Shown: in pieces, positions 1 through 11,600 of the stretch
How positions within the stretch are numbered: the first letter of the stretch is position 1
Layout: each line of letters begins with the position of its first letter
Assembly (NCBI GenBank): GCA_019649035.1
Contig: BMAT01010684.1
Span: forward strand, 153,336-198,689
From: Elysia marginata
Lineage: Eukaryota; Mollusca; Gastropoda; Plakobranchidae
Direction of reading: 5' to 3'
Length of the DNA stretch: 45,354 nucleotides
Position numbers and translations under genes: made by a program
Notes under the pieces: generated by a model
What the model was told of the DNA's origin: nothing
Databases searched by the model: none
Seen by the model: the letters and a program-made list of their open reading frames with translations, nothing else

Positions 1-2548
1 GGGGGGGGGTATGCTGCTGGACCCCGAAGAAACAGTGGTTTTTAAAATATCGGAAATTGCGGAAATCTTCAATAGTTTTTTATCATTGTTCAATGCTGTG
101 ACCTTATTAACAGGAGGGTATAAATTTAGATTTATAATGATGACTATCCAACTTGTCCCTTCCACAAACAGTGAAAATAAACCATAATCAGACAAACAGA
201 TAGCTATGCCTCAACTCAAAGTTCATGCTTAGAGTTCAAAAGAAAAAAATCTTAACCAGGTTGTTTCAACATCCCGGTCAAATCTTGATATGTTAATCAT
301 AGTTTAGACCGAGATCTGCATATAGTTTTGGATCTGTGTCTGTTCTTTTTTAATCTTTCATATATATCTTTTCTCTTCCACGACTCTCGTTTGCTCCAGA
401 TTTTTCGGCTGTGCTTTCCTTTTTTTTTTGTCAATCTCTTTCTCTCTATTTAAGTGTCAGTTTTGTTTCGTTTACGTTTCAGTTTTGTTTCTTTCTCTCT
501 ACATATTTCTATCCATTCTTTTCGTATTTTTGCTCCTTTATTATTTTACCAGTTCACATTCAACTAATTCTTCATAAATTATTGTTCCATATTTCATTCT
601 CTTTCTATGGCTCTTTACTAAGCAAGCTCTCGGCCTTCACCTCCACCAAAATGGAAGAAAACATGGCACATAAGTATTAAGATGGGTGAAAAGGTGGAAA
701 GCAAAACCTAGGTTCGACCTAGGCCTTATCTAAACTGAAGAATGAAAAAAAGCTTCTAGATCTTAACCAAGGTTATCTAGACTTAGACTAATTTCTAAAA
801 CTAAGTCATGTTTTTAGAAATATCAAAGTACATCTAATATAGCTTCTTTGAAGAAGTTAGGAGGCGGACGAAACCGTATTTTAATAATATTTTCCCCTCC
901 GCCTTCCGACCTTTTTGTCGTGTGTAAAAAGTTCATTACATTAATTTTTGTCAGTCCATTTTTCTCTTTTTCTGTGTTAAATTGCATGTTCTATAATTCA
1001 GTACATTAAAGTGTAACTTTTTACGTTCCATTTAAAAAAAATTTTAAACATGAAATCTTTGGTAAATAAACGCCAACCTCTCTATGTCAAAACGTGAATT
1101 TCCAAGAAAAGGTGCACTAAGAAAGTTCATAATATGTTTTGCCAGACGAGACACGAAATGACTTGTTTTGTTGAATGTAAGTCAAGCTTTTGCGATGCCT
1201 AGCCTATGAATCTAGATCTAAAGGATTGAAATATGGTTTGATAAATTATATTTTTACAGAATTTATGGGCTGTTATGTAAACTGAAAATATGCCTATATA
1301 AGTATATTAATATTTAGAGGCTCCTGTCCTAAACATTATTTTTGAAGCTCTAGGTTGCATTGCATTCAAAGATAATAATTATGTTCACAGCTTAGACCTT
1401 ATCTCCATTATTGTGATACTCGTCTTAAATGTGCATGTTCATACCACTCTGTGATTATAATAATAAAAATTACGACGATGTTGAGGATGAAGGGGATCCC
1501 ACTTCTGTTGTTACTGATAAGTTTTATAATGTGGATGGCGATCATGATGATAATGGTAATAAAGAACCGACAGGGATAAAGCTCGTGGCACCTAAGAAAA
1601 ACTCATAGTCGTAAAATCCGTTAGTCTAAGAATACACACCACAGTAAGTAGAATATGTATTGGTGTGCATCAAAGAATAGAGATTTAAGTGACTTTCAAA
1701 TATAACAAGCGCATTGAAAAAGGCATAGTCAGTGCTTGTAAGCACAAATAATAAGAATCACGCAGGAACTAGACCCCGCCAAGAAAGCAATAAACATAAT
1801 TATAGTCAAATTAGCTAAACCGTAAAGCCGGTTTTACACGACGCGTGTCTCTTACGGAAGCCTACAGACCGCCTCCCGTTCGGTGATCTGTTTTTGCTTT
1901 CATGTGGTGCGTTCTCATGTGATAGGATGTAGGCATAACAGATCACTGGTTGTTGGTGACCGGGACAGAATCCTTTTGAAATCTCCAGAGAGAGACAGAC
2001 AGAGAGAGAGAAAGAGATATAACATTTTATTTCTTAATTACGTGTATTGGTCAACTATAAAAAGAATGATTGTCTATTTTACCATAATATTCATAATGTT
2101 TGAATCTGTCAGCCTGACTAAGCATTGCTTTTTTCAATACATGTACTAACGTTACCTTGACTGAAACTTGAATTGAAGTGATTGCTGATTAGATACTGAC
2201 TTTACTTATTCTTCAGACAGAAAGCATTTATATCTTAGCTTGTCTCAGTTAGGCCTAACTTTAAGCCTCTTATTATTGGTTGTAATAAAGTGAACCTGAG
2301 TTGGCTTACTATCCCGTGGCCACACCAGTTATTGAACAGTTGTTCGATAATATCGATGGCTAGAATTATAGCGGTAAGTATGGCGGCGGGGATAAATATA
2401 ATGGTGGTGGTTGGGAGTGACGCATCGCTATCGATGATTTTATTGTTGATGGTGATTGTAAAGAGGGTGTGATGCTGATTGAATTTACTGACACATAACG
2501 CAAGTATACATGTGCATTCAAAATTACTTCGATAGAGCAACAGAACAG
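1..2548. other. Non-coding DNA, probable intron upstream of exon A
   Basis: I see no exon here with both coding character and splice sites. Exon A opens in the middle of a vWA domain, so the domain's N-terminal exons must lie left of the window, and this stretch is most likely intron. It opens with a run of nine G. It holds a short GA-rich microsatellite near 1986-2015 and a small imperfect inverted repeat around 'gtgatctgtt' (about 1880 and 1937). Short open frames at 411, 1883 and 2290 look like chance. Confidence 0.5.
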
Positions 2549-2695
2549 CTAGAGATGTACAGCTCTGAGTGTGCGCCAGTCTCTCACGATACAGTTCAGA
2601 ATGCCATCCAGTGGTTGTGGTCGCTGGACCGCCTTGCACCTGTGTCTGCAACTGCAGCTGCAGAGGGAATCCTCAGGGCATTGGCTGATCAGCAT
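2549..2695 (+). CDS. VWA3B: VWA3B-like exon A (first vWA domain, middle)
   Basis: The end is firm: CAT|GTGAGT, phase 0, after '...EGILRALADQH'. The start is uncertain, because AG at 2547-2548 (phase 0) and AG at 2561-2562 (phase 2) are both possible acceptors. The motif 'AIQWLWSLDRLAPV' matches the vWA segment before the 'YLFT' strand. It lines up with 'AWSWVQNLSCWGTTNT' of exon I. Confidence 0.72.
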
Positions 2696-5600
2696 GTGAG
2701 TTATTTGTTTGTGAAAAAATCATATTATGTTTAAGTCGGAGCAAAAAAAAAAACAACTTTCTGACCTTTTTAGACACCGTAAAATTCAACCTAAATATTT
2801 TGTAAAACGTACCCAAATGTCTGAAAGCTTCGGTGTAGTGGTTAAAACGTATTTTCAAACGATTGTTCTTTTATGATTAAAAAAATCTATGGAGGGACTA
2901 ACTTGCAATATAAACCTTTACGAGGGAGACAACATAACGACTTGGTTTTGTTTTAGCCCTTTTATGAGAGCTGCAGTTAATTGCTCAAAAAGTCTACACC
3001 TGGAAGTTTGGAGAACCGAAGGGAGCAGGGCATTTGTAAACAAAATTGTTAGATCTTTTTGAAACAAATTTAATATGCCATTTATATTCAATAATGTTAT
3101 TACTGTGTGATTCGAATGCCGAGTTTTCACTTTTGCTACCCTCAGAATGAGGCTGTATATCTCTTTACAGAGGGAACCTCTGTTGATAGTGGAAAAGAAA
3201 TCCTGATGGACAAGGTAAATGATCGCTTTTTACTGTGCATCCATTTTGGCTTTTTGTGTGTTGTCTGTTTTGTTTAGCCCCCAATTTGCATAGTTTTAAA
3301 CTTGATAGTTTTGTAAGTGAAAAGTAAAGTACTTTTTATATAGCGCTTAATCCATTAAAATACTCAAGCGCTTTACATGTGTTCACCAACAGGCTATTAC
3401 CAACCAAATTACCTTCTGATCTCACAGAAGAGCAGCAAATGAAGTGCATCCCTCTAGCATATTGACAAGATCTTTTAGTCGGGTACTCTTTTACAGGATG
3501 AGTGAGGTGGAGAAAAATGTGTAAATAGCCTTTCTCAAGGTCTTAACCTCTGCCGAAAGCAGGGCTAAAACCCGGGACCAATCCGAAATCCGAGCCTCTA
3601 CCACACCAAGATAAATACAAACAATTTACTTTTTCAAAAGCTTAAATCTCAATCAACAAATCTTTTGTGTCTCAAAAAACTTGTTTTCGGGCATTACAAA
3701 TATTGCCTATAGTTAGCTACTGTTCTAGATACAAACACACACACACATACATATATATATGTAACTTTTTCAAAAGCTTCAATTTCAATTGACAAAATGT
3801 TTATGTCTCAAAAAGTCTGTCTGACCATTGCAAGTATTCAAAATGTTTTTTACCCTTTTATTGGTTGGTTTACAGGTGGCAGGATCAAAGTTCAAGATAC
3901 CGGTTCATGTTGTGTCATTCAACTGTGACTGCTCAAACAATGTGAAATTTCTGAAACAGTTTGCCAAGGCATCGAGAGGAAAGTAAGTTTGTAAACTAGT
4001 TCCTATCTACCTAAATAATCCACTTTCACCAATTAAAGAACAAGTGAAATCTTTTTTAAAGAGATAACATAAAGCTTGATTCACACCATAAAATATTGAC
4101 AGAAAAATTTGCATCTGCTTTGCCCTCTGGTACTTGTACATGAAAAATAGGGTCTGACAGTACAGAACTGAGAAAATTAAAAAGAAGAACATAACATTGA
4201 AATGATTACCGCCCTTGTTTGGCAATCATGTAAGGAATTTCCTGTTTCTGAACATCAACTGAAACTTTTATCACAATCCTGAAAGCTATGCCCACAAATT
4301 TCTGATTCTCTTAAGCTTCTATTTTTATCAAAATGCATAGCTTTTAGATGTTTTCTTCTATTTTGATGGAAAATTGAAACACAGAATTTCCTTGGAAATT
4401 ACTTTTGGAAAGGTAGAGACACTTTCTTACACAATTGCCAAACAAGGGCGGTAATCATTTCAATTTTCTTTTAATCTTTTTAATTTTTTTTCGTCCCTGT
4501 ACATTCAGATCCAATTTTTCACATGGACTAGTATTAGAGGGCAAAGCAGAAGTCAGAAGTTACAATGATAATGTTCTTCTTTTAATTTTTTTCGGCTCTG
4601 TACTGTCAGGCCCTAATTTTTAATGGACAAGTACCAGAAGGCTTTAAGAACAATCTGACTAGTTTACTCAACCGACATACCTGGCATCGTCTAAAGAAAA
4701 AGTGTATCGTTGAAGTGGATGCTTTAGATATAACAAATTGGTTTTTTTGTCACCCGTTATTTACTGACCATTTAAAATACGGCTTTCTTTGTTTATTGCT
4801 ACTTTTCAAAATGTAAATAAGGTTTTACCTCTTTACGCTTCTTGTGTCTTTGTTTAGAAAATATTTATCTTTAAAAAATTGTGTTTGTTGGATGTGATGA
4901 TATAGTTGCACAAATTGCACATATCAAGAGTATCTTAGCTATATGAGAACTAGATGCCTTCTCTTTATTGATAAAGTTTTTTTCAAATATTTATCAGGTT
5001 TCATGCCTATGCCGTGGTCATGGAACTTGACGCCTATGAAGCACAGCCCGCATCTGATTCTCTGGCGTCCAGAGCTAATATAATGCTCAAGCGGAAGACG
5101 TTTGGTGGCGTTCCTGCAGGGGCAGGTGTCAGAGAGGATGTGATTCTTATCTTTGAGGAGGTAGAGGAAGCAAGAAACAACCTAGCCCAAGTGCGCATGC
5201 TCATAGAACGAGCCCCTGAACCCAAACGAGCGCCATCTGGTGAGTGCTTGTATTTAAGAAAAAATTTAGGTTTGGGGGTAGGGGGTCTTTGTCTTGTGTA
5301 AGATATTTAATTTCTTTTAACAAGACAGATCAGGATTCAAATGCTGCCTCAAATAGGTGAAAGTTTACACCCATGGAGGGGCTAGTTATATTTGTACTCC
5401 CTTGATTCTAACATCTATGTACCTGAGGTATTCAACTTTACGCTCTGTAAGATTTTATCTGTATTCAAGAGTGACTTGCTGTTGCAGACATTTGCTCTTT
5501 TGTATGTTTAATCGAAAGGCCAATTGTTAATGGCCTGTCGAAAGGCTGCCATTAAAAAAACCGTGAGAACTTGAATGGATTGGGCGTGTATGAGCCCTCT

Positions 5601-8600
5601 GATAGACAAAACACATCATCAATTTTCAAATTAAAATGATTTACTGATCATATAACATCACTGATCAAACTAACTTTTTGAAAACTTTCAGATATTCAAT
5701 TGGTCGTTAGGTATACACGCTAAATTCCTTTATATATTTTAAAAATTAGAATGAACCGTGAAATCAGCCACCGGGTGATAAGTATTGGTTCAATGATTTC
5801 AAATATATAATTATCTGTTGTTGAAGTAGACTGAAAGTGAAAATATATCTGGAAAAAAAAGGTTTGCCTTTGGCATGATTCGAAACCTCGGTTTATAGTA
5901 ACTTTGCTATCTACCGTCTTGCCACGAAAAGAACATAGCTTTTACGGCAAAATAGATGTTTTGTGTAAAGGTCTTTATTAAGTCTTTCTGAGTCTATTGA
6001 GGAGATTCAAATCGCCCCAAAAATAATCATCACATCCGACTGCATACCAAAAATGCAAAGAGCAACCGATAGCAACGAAGGTAGGCCTCATATAATTTAT
6101 AATTTTAAGAATTTCAATAAATAGTTGTGGCAGCCACTGTGCAATCCATAATGATTGAATGGTTTAAGATATGGCATGCTCTTCGACCACTTTTACCAAG
6201 CTGAAGATTCTAATACAAGAACTGGAGGCTTGGGGTGTCTTCTATATGATGCTACCTTTGTTTTATCAACTTGATCACCGTCTGCTGTAAAGCAGATGGG
6301 CCAAAGATAAACAAGCTGTTCATAGGTGTTGGCGAAAAATTAAGCATGCTGTATCGTGGACTTCCTAATCACAATCAGCCTCAACTTCGTCGCCATTAAA
6401 TTTTACTCTAAAAATGTTCTCCCTAAAGTTGTTCGCTTTTATAATGCCGGTCACCCATATACAGGTAGACTATGAATGAAAAATGTCCATAATAACGCTA
6501 AATTACATCAATTAATAATAACTAAAACACCCCTTTGCAAAAATAACCCCTAGGTACAAGAGCACCTTTGTATTCCTCAGACAATCAATGGGGAACTTTC
6601 TTTTTTCTCGACCATTGCAGATCATTCTTCGACAGTAAATAAGCCCTCGGATCAGTCATTATTCAGTGTCTAGTGGGTATCCCTGAATTTGACGCCAAAA
6701 CCGTATTCAAAGTGTTGTAAGCTCAATTCAAAAGTTTTTAAATGTTTCACAGGTTGTATTTTGAACAGTAAACTAACTTTGGTGAGATTCCTCCTATTAC
6801 CTATTATTTTATATGAAGTTCTATTTTGTTTGCGCCCCCTCCCTTTCCAATTATCGGTATTTACTTAAACCCCCTAATTTAAGAGAAGAAAAGGATAATT
6901 ACAGTCATTCGAAATTTTAGTTACAAATCGTTTATGGAAAGGCTTAGCGCTGTCAAACACCATGGTGATTGAGAACCTTTGGTCTTTTAACCACTCACAG
7001 GTCGATCCACTCCACAGTGATCCACTCTGCTTCGATCAATAGCATCAATTCGTTCTACTTGCGCACCCCCAACAGACATTGTGAGACTGTAGAGTAATTT
7101 TGGTGTAGAGGGAGAGAGTGGGGCGGACTAGCTGAAGGATCACAGAGCATATGATGGCAGCCAATTGCCCTTGTTTCACGCCATGTGTCTTAGCGTTTGT
7201 CGATCAGATAAGGTGACAGCCGCCGGTTGCCACTGGAGACCACACTATCTTGTCCGAGTGTCAGTCCCTGGGACTCCAAGTGTATTTATTTTTTATGATA
7301 TATTTGAGACGAAAAGATGAGCTTGGGTTTTTGTTCTCTTTGCCTACTTGCACCATTCTGCAAAAGGTGTCTTTTTAAGCTCCAATTGTCTATGGATTAT
7401 GTTTCTCTTGAAGGAAAGATTAAAGGTAAGAAAAGAAGTTATTTATTACGATTAATTTCTCTTCAAAAGGATAACTGCATTATCGAGTTTATACCCTAAT
7501 TGTGCAGTTTTTTTACTCCAGGTACATAAAATCTTATATGTTTCTGTTCCATATTCGTTCGCTATTATTATATATCATAAATAACGATTTTCAATTGATA
7601 ATATGATCATAGCGTTTGTTCGGCCCATGATAACGAAATGTAACACAACTAACAGAAAGTTGCTACACAAAGTTCATAGATATTTTTTTTTCAAATTGTA
7701 AACTCACGTTTGAAAACCTGTCTGAAGTCGTAAACTGCAATAGAGAGTTAATAGCAGTTGGGTGTATTCTCACTCTCTTTAATTTTCAAAAAAAATTTTT
7801 AGACATAAGAAGACTGTTCAGGTTAAATTTTTTTAGTGTTTCAACAAAAATTGGTTTTGAAAGGCCTCCTTTTTATAATATATACAATTTATTTCAACTG
7901 GTTTTCTCATGCTGGTGGACTTGTTACGTTTGAATGCCAATTGAAATGGCCAACTGTTTGCTGATTTTCCCCTCGCTTATTTTAATATTGAATAGCGGCT
8001 GGTGGGTAAGAATCGCAAAAGTTATATAGGCTTTCTTTGCGAAATTGGAAATGGATCGTGATTTAAGCAATTTCCGCCTGTAGTCTCTAATGCCTTCCAT
8101 CGATCTGCATTAGTTTGATTGACTGAGCAATGGTCAATAGGAATGTGGTAGGAATGGTCATCTGTCGCTGGAAATACGAAGATTATTTCACAAAAAGATG
8201 GGTAGTAGATGACTATCGTTAGGAACCTGAGCAGTTAAGCAAACCTTACGATACGTCCTACTTCTGTATTGTGGTAAGATAAATGGCCGCCAATGTTAAT
8301 TTGGGTGTTGCTACCGCAAGAAGAAGGAGGATGAGGGGGAGATGGTTGTGGTGGTAAAGGAAGAGAAGAAAAATAACAAAAACAATAACATTGACAACAA
8401 AAACAACAATAACAGGAGGAGGAGGAAAAAGAAGGTGCAAACGAAGAAGAAGAAGAAGAAGAAGAAGAAGAAGAAGAAGAAGAAGAAGAAGAAGAAGAAG
8501 AAGAGGAGGAAGAAGAAAAAGAAGAAGAAGAAAAAAAAGAAGAAGATGAAGAATAAGAAGAGGAGAATGACAGCATGGAGTGGGGAGAAGGGATGAGAGC

Positions 8601-11600
8601 AGTGTAGAGTGTTAGTGCTACACCTTTGTACAGGGTTAAGATTATTGATCTAGATTTACGCTCCCACTCGATAATCGCGTCTAATACCAAGACATTAAAT
8701 ACCAAAGTGAAGTACATGTATCTCTACAAGATTTATGCTGGCTCTTCCACCACCTATGATATGATAGAGTACGTATGGACAACGTTGGAATCATATTCTC
8801 ACAATCTGAATAACACGAAGTAACAGGCTGACCTTAACGTGAACGTCTATATTTAACAATACGCAAATTAAGCATGTCAGATGAACTCTAGTTTGTAGGC
8901 TTGTTTCACTGGGTTTATAGTTATACCATTATCTGTAATTCTTGGATTTATTCTTTCCTTTTTGGTGTGAAATTTTATGCAGCTTTCAACAAATGTTAAT
9001 TTTTATTGCATAAGGATGGAATAAGATGGAAAATTTACCAATGGATAACAGTTAAAGAAAATGTATACAATTAAAAGTTAGAGTAGACACTGAAGATCAA
9101 ATACATGTAAACCGTTGCCATATTTTCAAGCAATTTCTTATCTTTAACTTTTTCTTATTCAATATACATTTATGAAACCCAATAGATTACCAAAATAAGT
9201 CGACTCAGCTCTCTATCCTGATGATCTTGCTACATATACATCTGAATAAAGTATTAGAACAGTCAAAGTGAGACTGCAAGATGTACTCGAGAATCCAAAC
9301 ATGAAGACTCATAACTGGATTATGAAATCCAAATTACAAGCAAAACAACCTGTACTCTTTCCCTATTGTCAATGGAAAATATAATGACCCACGGTAGACA
9401 TGGAAAACCCTCCTGGAGTCCTGCAATAGAATGAAGGATTAACTAAACAATGTCTCCTGAGAAAGCTAGCTGAGTCATAAAATTACAGGAGTCAACAGAT
9501 TATTGTAAAAAAGGACATGTCCGAACAGTCTTGGAGTATTGTGTCACTGCACGGGGTACAAGAAGGTGCTTGCAGCAAGAATACAACGAGATGTCAAGAG
9601 GTCCACGTCGGATTACTGAGACGCGAGGGGCTATAAGTCAAATAAGTCAGTATGGGATACGACAGCCATGTAATTTTTGTACAAAACCAAAATTTTAGAA
9701 TCCACAAATGGGGATTGAAGTCCACACCACAACTTATAACATTCATTACAGACGAGACAGAAAATGTTTAACTGAGAGAACTAAGTAAATTAATGTGAAA
9801 ATCGTTTAAACTCGAAACTTCTGATTGTAACCTATTTAACCTTACGTACGCTAGTCGGCGTGTCGATCGATGCATATATGCCAACTGTGTGTCAATAAAT
9901 GGGTACCTTCCGTTAAGAAAGTACCATCAAGCTTAGCCGTCCAGTGTTCATTCTTCTGTATCCATCTTCTGGTCTTTAGAGTAGAATTTGAAACGATCGA
10001 AGAGCGTAATATTCAGACGTAACGAGATTAAGGGTAATAGTGGGTGAGGTAATATATTGCAACTATAACGTAGTCAAAACCACTGTAATTTATGTAATAT
10101 AAAAATTGGGCTTTTAAAGACGAGACTGACACTTTGGTACAAAGATTTCTCGTGAAACAAGTTTTAGCACACCATACCCGATCAAAAAAGCTGATTGGGT
10201 AAAAAATATCAGCCATTTTCACTTTAGTTTTCGAACAAACCTTTCGTCCAGTAGGAATCAGTTTTTGAAAACTGCTCGAGAAAAGTAAAGAGAACGAAGA
10301 AGAGATCGACATTTCATATTGATGAGATGAAAGTAGTAATTGATACGTTAACAAGTCTCGAAAAATAATTATTACTTTAAATTATCATACTCTCCTTGAC
10401 GTGGAACGGAGGGTGGTACTTGTTAGCGTTCTTTACTACTCGTATTTTGTTCCTGCAGATAAACCGTGGGTCTACCTGTATGACCCAAAGAACAAGAGAA
10501 GTCAGTACAAAGATTCAGCATTCCCGAAAAGTTCAAAGTTTCTCCTTGTGCCACAAAAGTGCTCCTGATTTTTTTTCAGTGATTTTCAGGGAAAAATACA
10601 AGCAGAATTGCTATAGCAAAAGTACACTGAACTCAGACAGATATGTTGAAACTGTCCGCAGAATATTATAATATACGTATTTGCCGAATCAATAAGGTTA
10701 TGAAGCAAAAGTCTGGTACATTTTAGGCTATCGCACAATTTATGATACGGCAGACTTAACGAACTCATGATATTTAAATTATCGATTGTTATGAGCTCGC
10801 GTATTTTCTAATTCATCTTTTTCGCTACGCCCAATACTTGGTAGGCTTTACTCCATCAGAAAGCCCTTTCTATAGTTTTGTCGAAAATGCATGTCAGCTC
10901 AAACAAATCTAAATATGAGCGCAAAGTTATAAACTGTTTGTATTAAAACAAACTTTAAGAAACACCAAAGAGTGCTGAAATTAATGAACCAATCAAAATA
11001 CATTTATTTCTGGCCAGGAGTGGAAATCGAGCCTGGCCGCCCAGTATCTCTGAAAGACGAGCAGTACATGAGCTCACGGGAGTGGCTACAGATCTACGGA
11101 CTGGATGCAAGAAAGCTGGGCTTGTATGACGTCCTAGGAGGAGTAGCTTTCAAACATCTGGACGGCGTTATTGACATCATGCAGCCCCCGCCAACTGATA
11201 GTCAGACAGACGCGGTGAGGAATCATTGCTATGTCTAGAAATATGAAGTGCACCGCCCAATCAGGATGTCCTAGTAAATGAGGACAGGGAGAATACTTTT
11301 GTAAATAAACCTGATCTTTATCTTCTTTATCGCACCATTTTGCCTCGCTACCTTGAGTGGTAATTTATTTTGTCAACTGATTATTACATTTCTACATTAT
11401 TTTCGTAAAATTTCCGTTGCAATTTATGCTATTTAACCCAAATCTGAATGTTTCGTCTGCTTTAAAAGCGTTTCCAAGTATTCATCACAACACCATCACA
11501 CCACTCAGTGGTAGAACTTGGTTTAGATTCTGTGCAAATCTTTGTTTCATATTTTTCATCAGCTGCAACTAGACGTTTATTTGAGCGTACCATACTCTTC

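Larger units (their letters stand above)
5240..10458. other. Long intron, exon D to exon E
   Basis: This 5.2-kb stretch has no supported exon. It contains SINE copies near 5760-5930 and 6123-6180, an AAG microsatellite at 8443-8561, and a LINE remnant at 9190-9680. A somewhat more GC-rich piece at about 7000-7280 is unexplained. Open frames at 7317, 8626 and 10028 (minus) have no recognisable content. Confidence 0.6.

Noticed and set aside
7000..7280. Slightly GC-richer block
   Set aside because: No open frame, RNA fold or repeat partner in the window could be identified.
8235..8717. Poly-Ser (minus) and poly-Lys (plus) proteins
   Set aside because: They are translations of the AAG microsatellite, without splice sites or flanking coding content.
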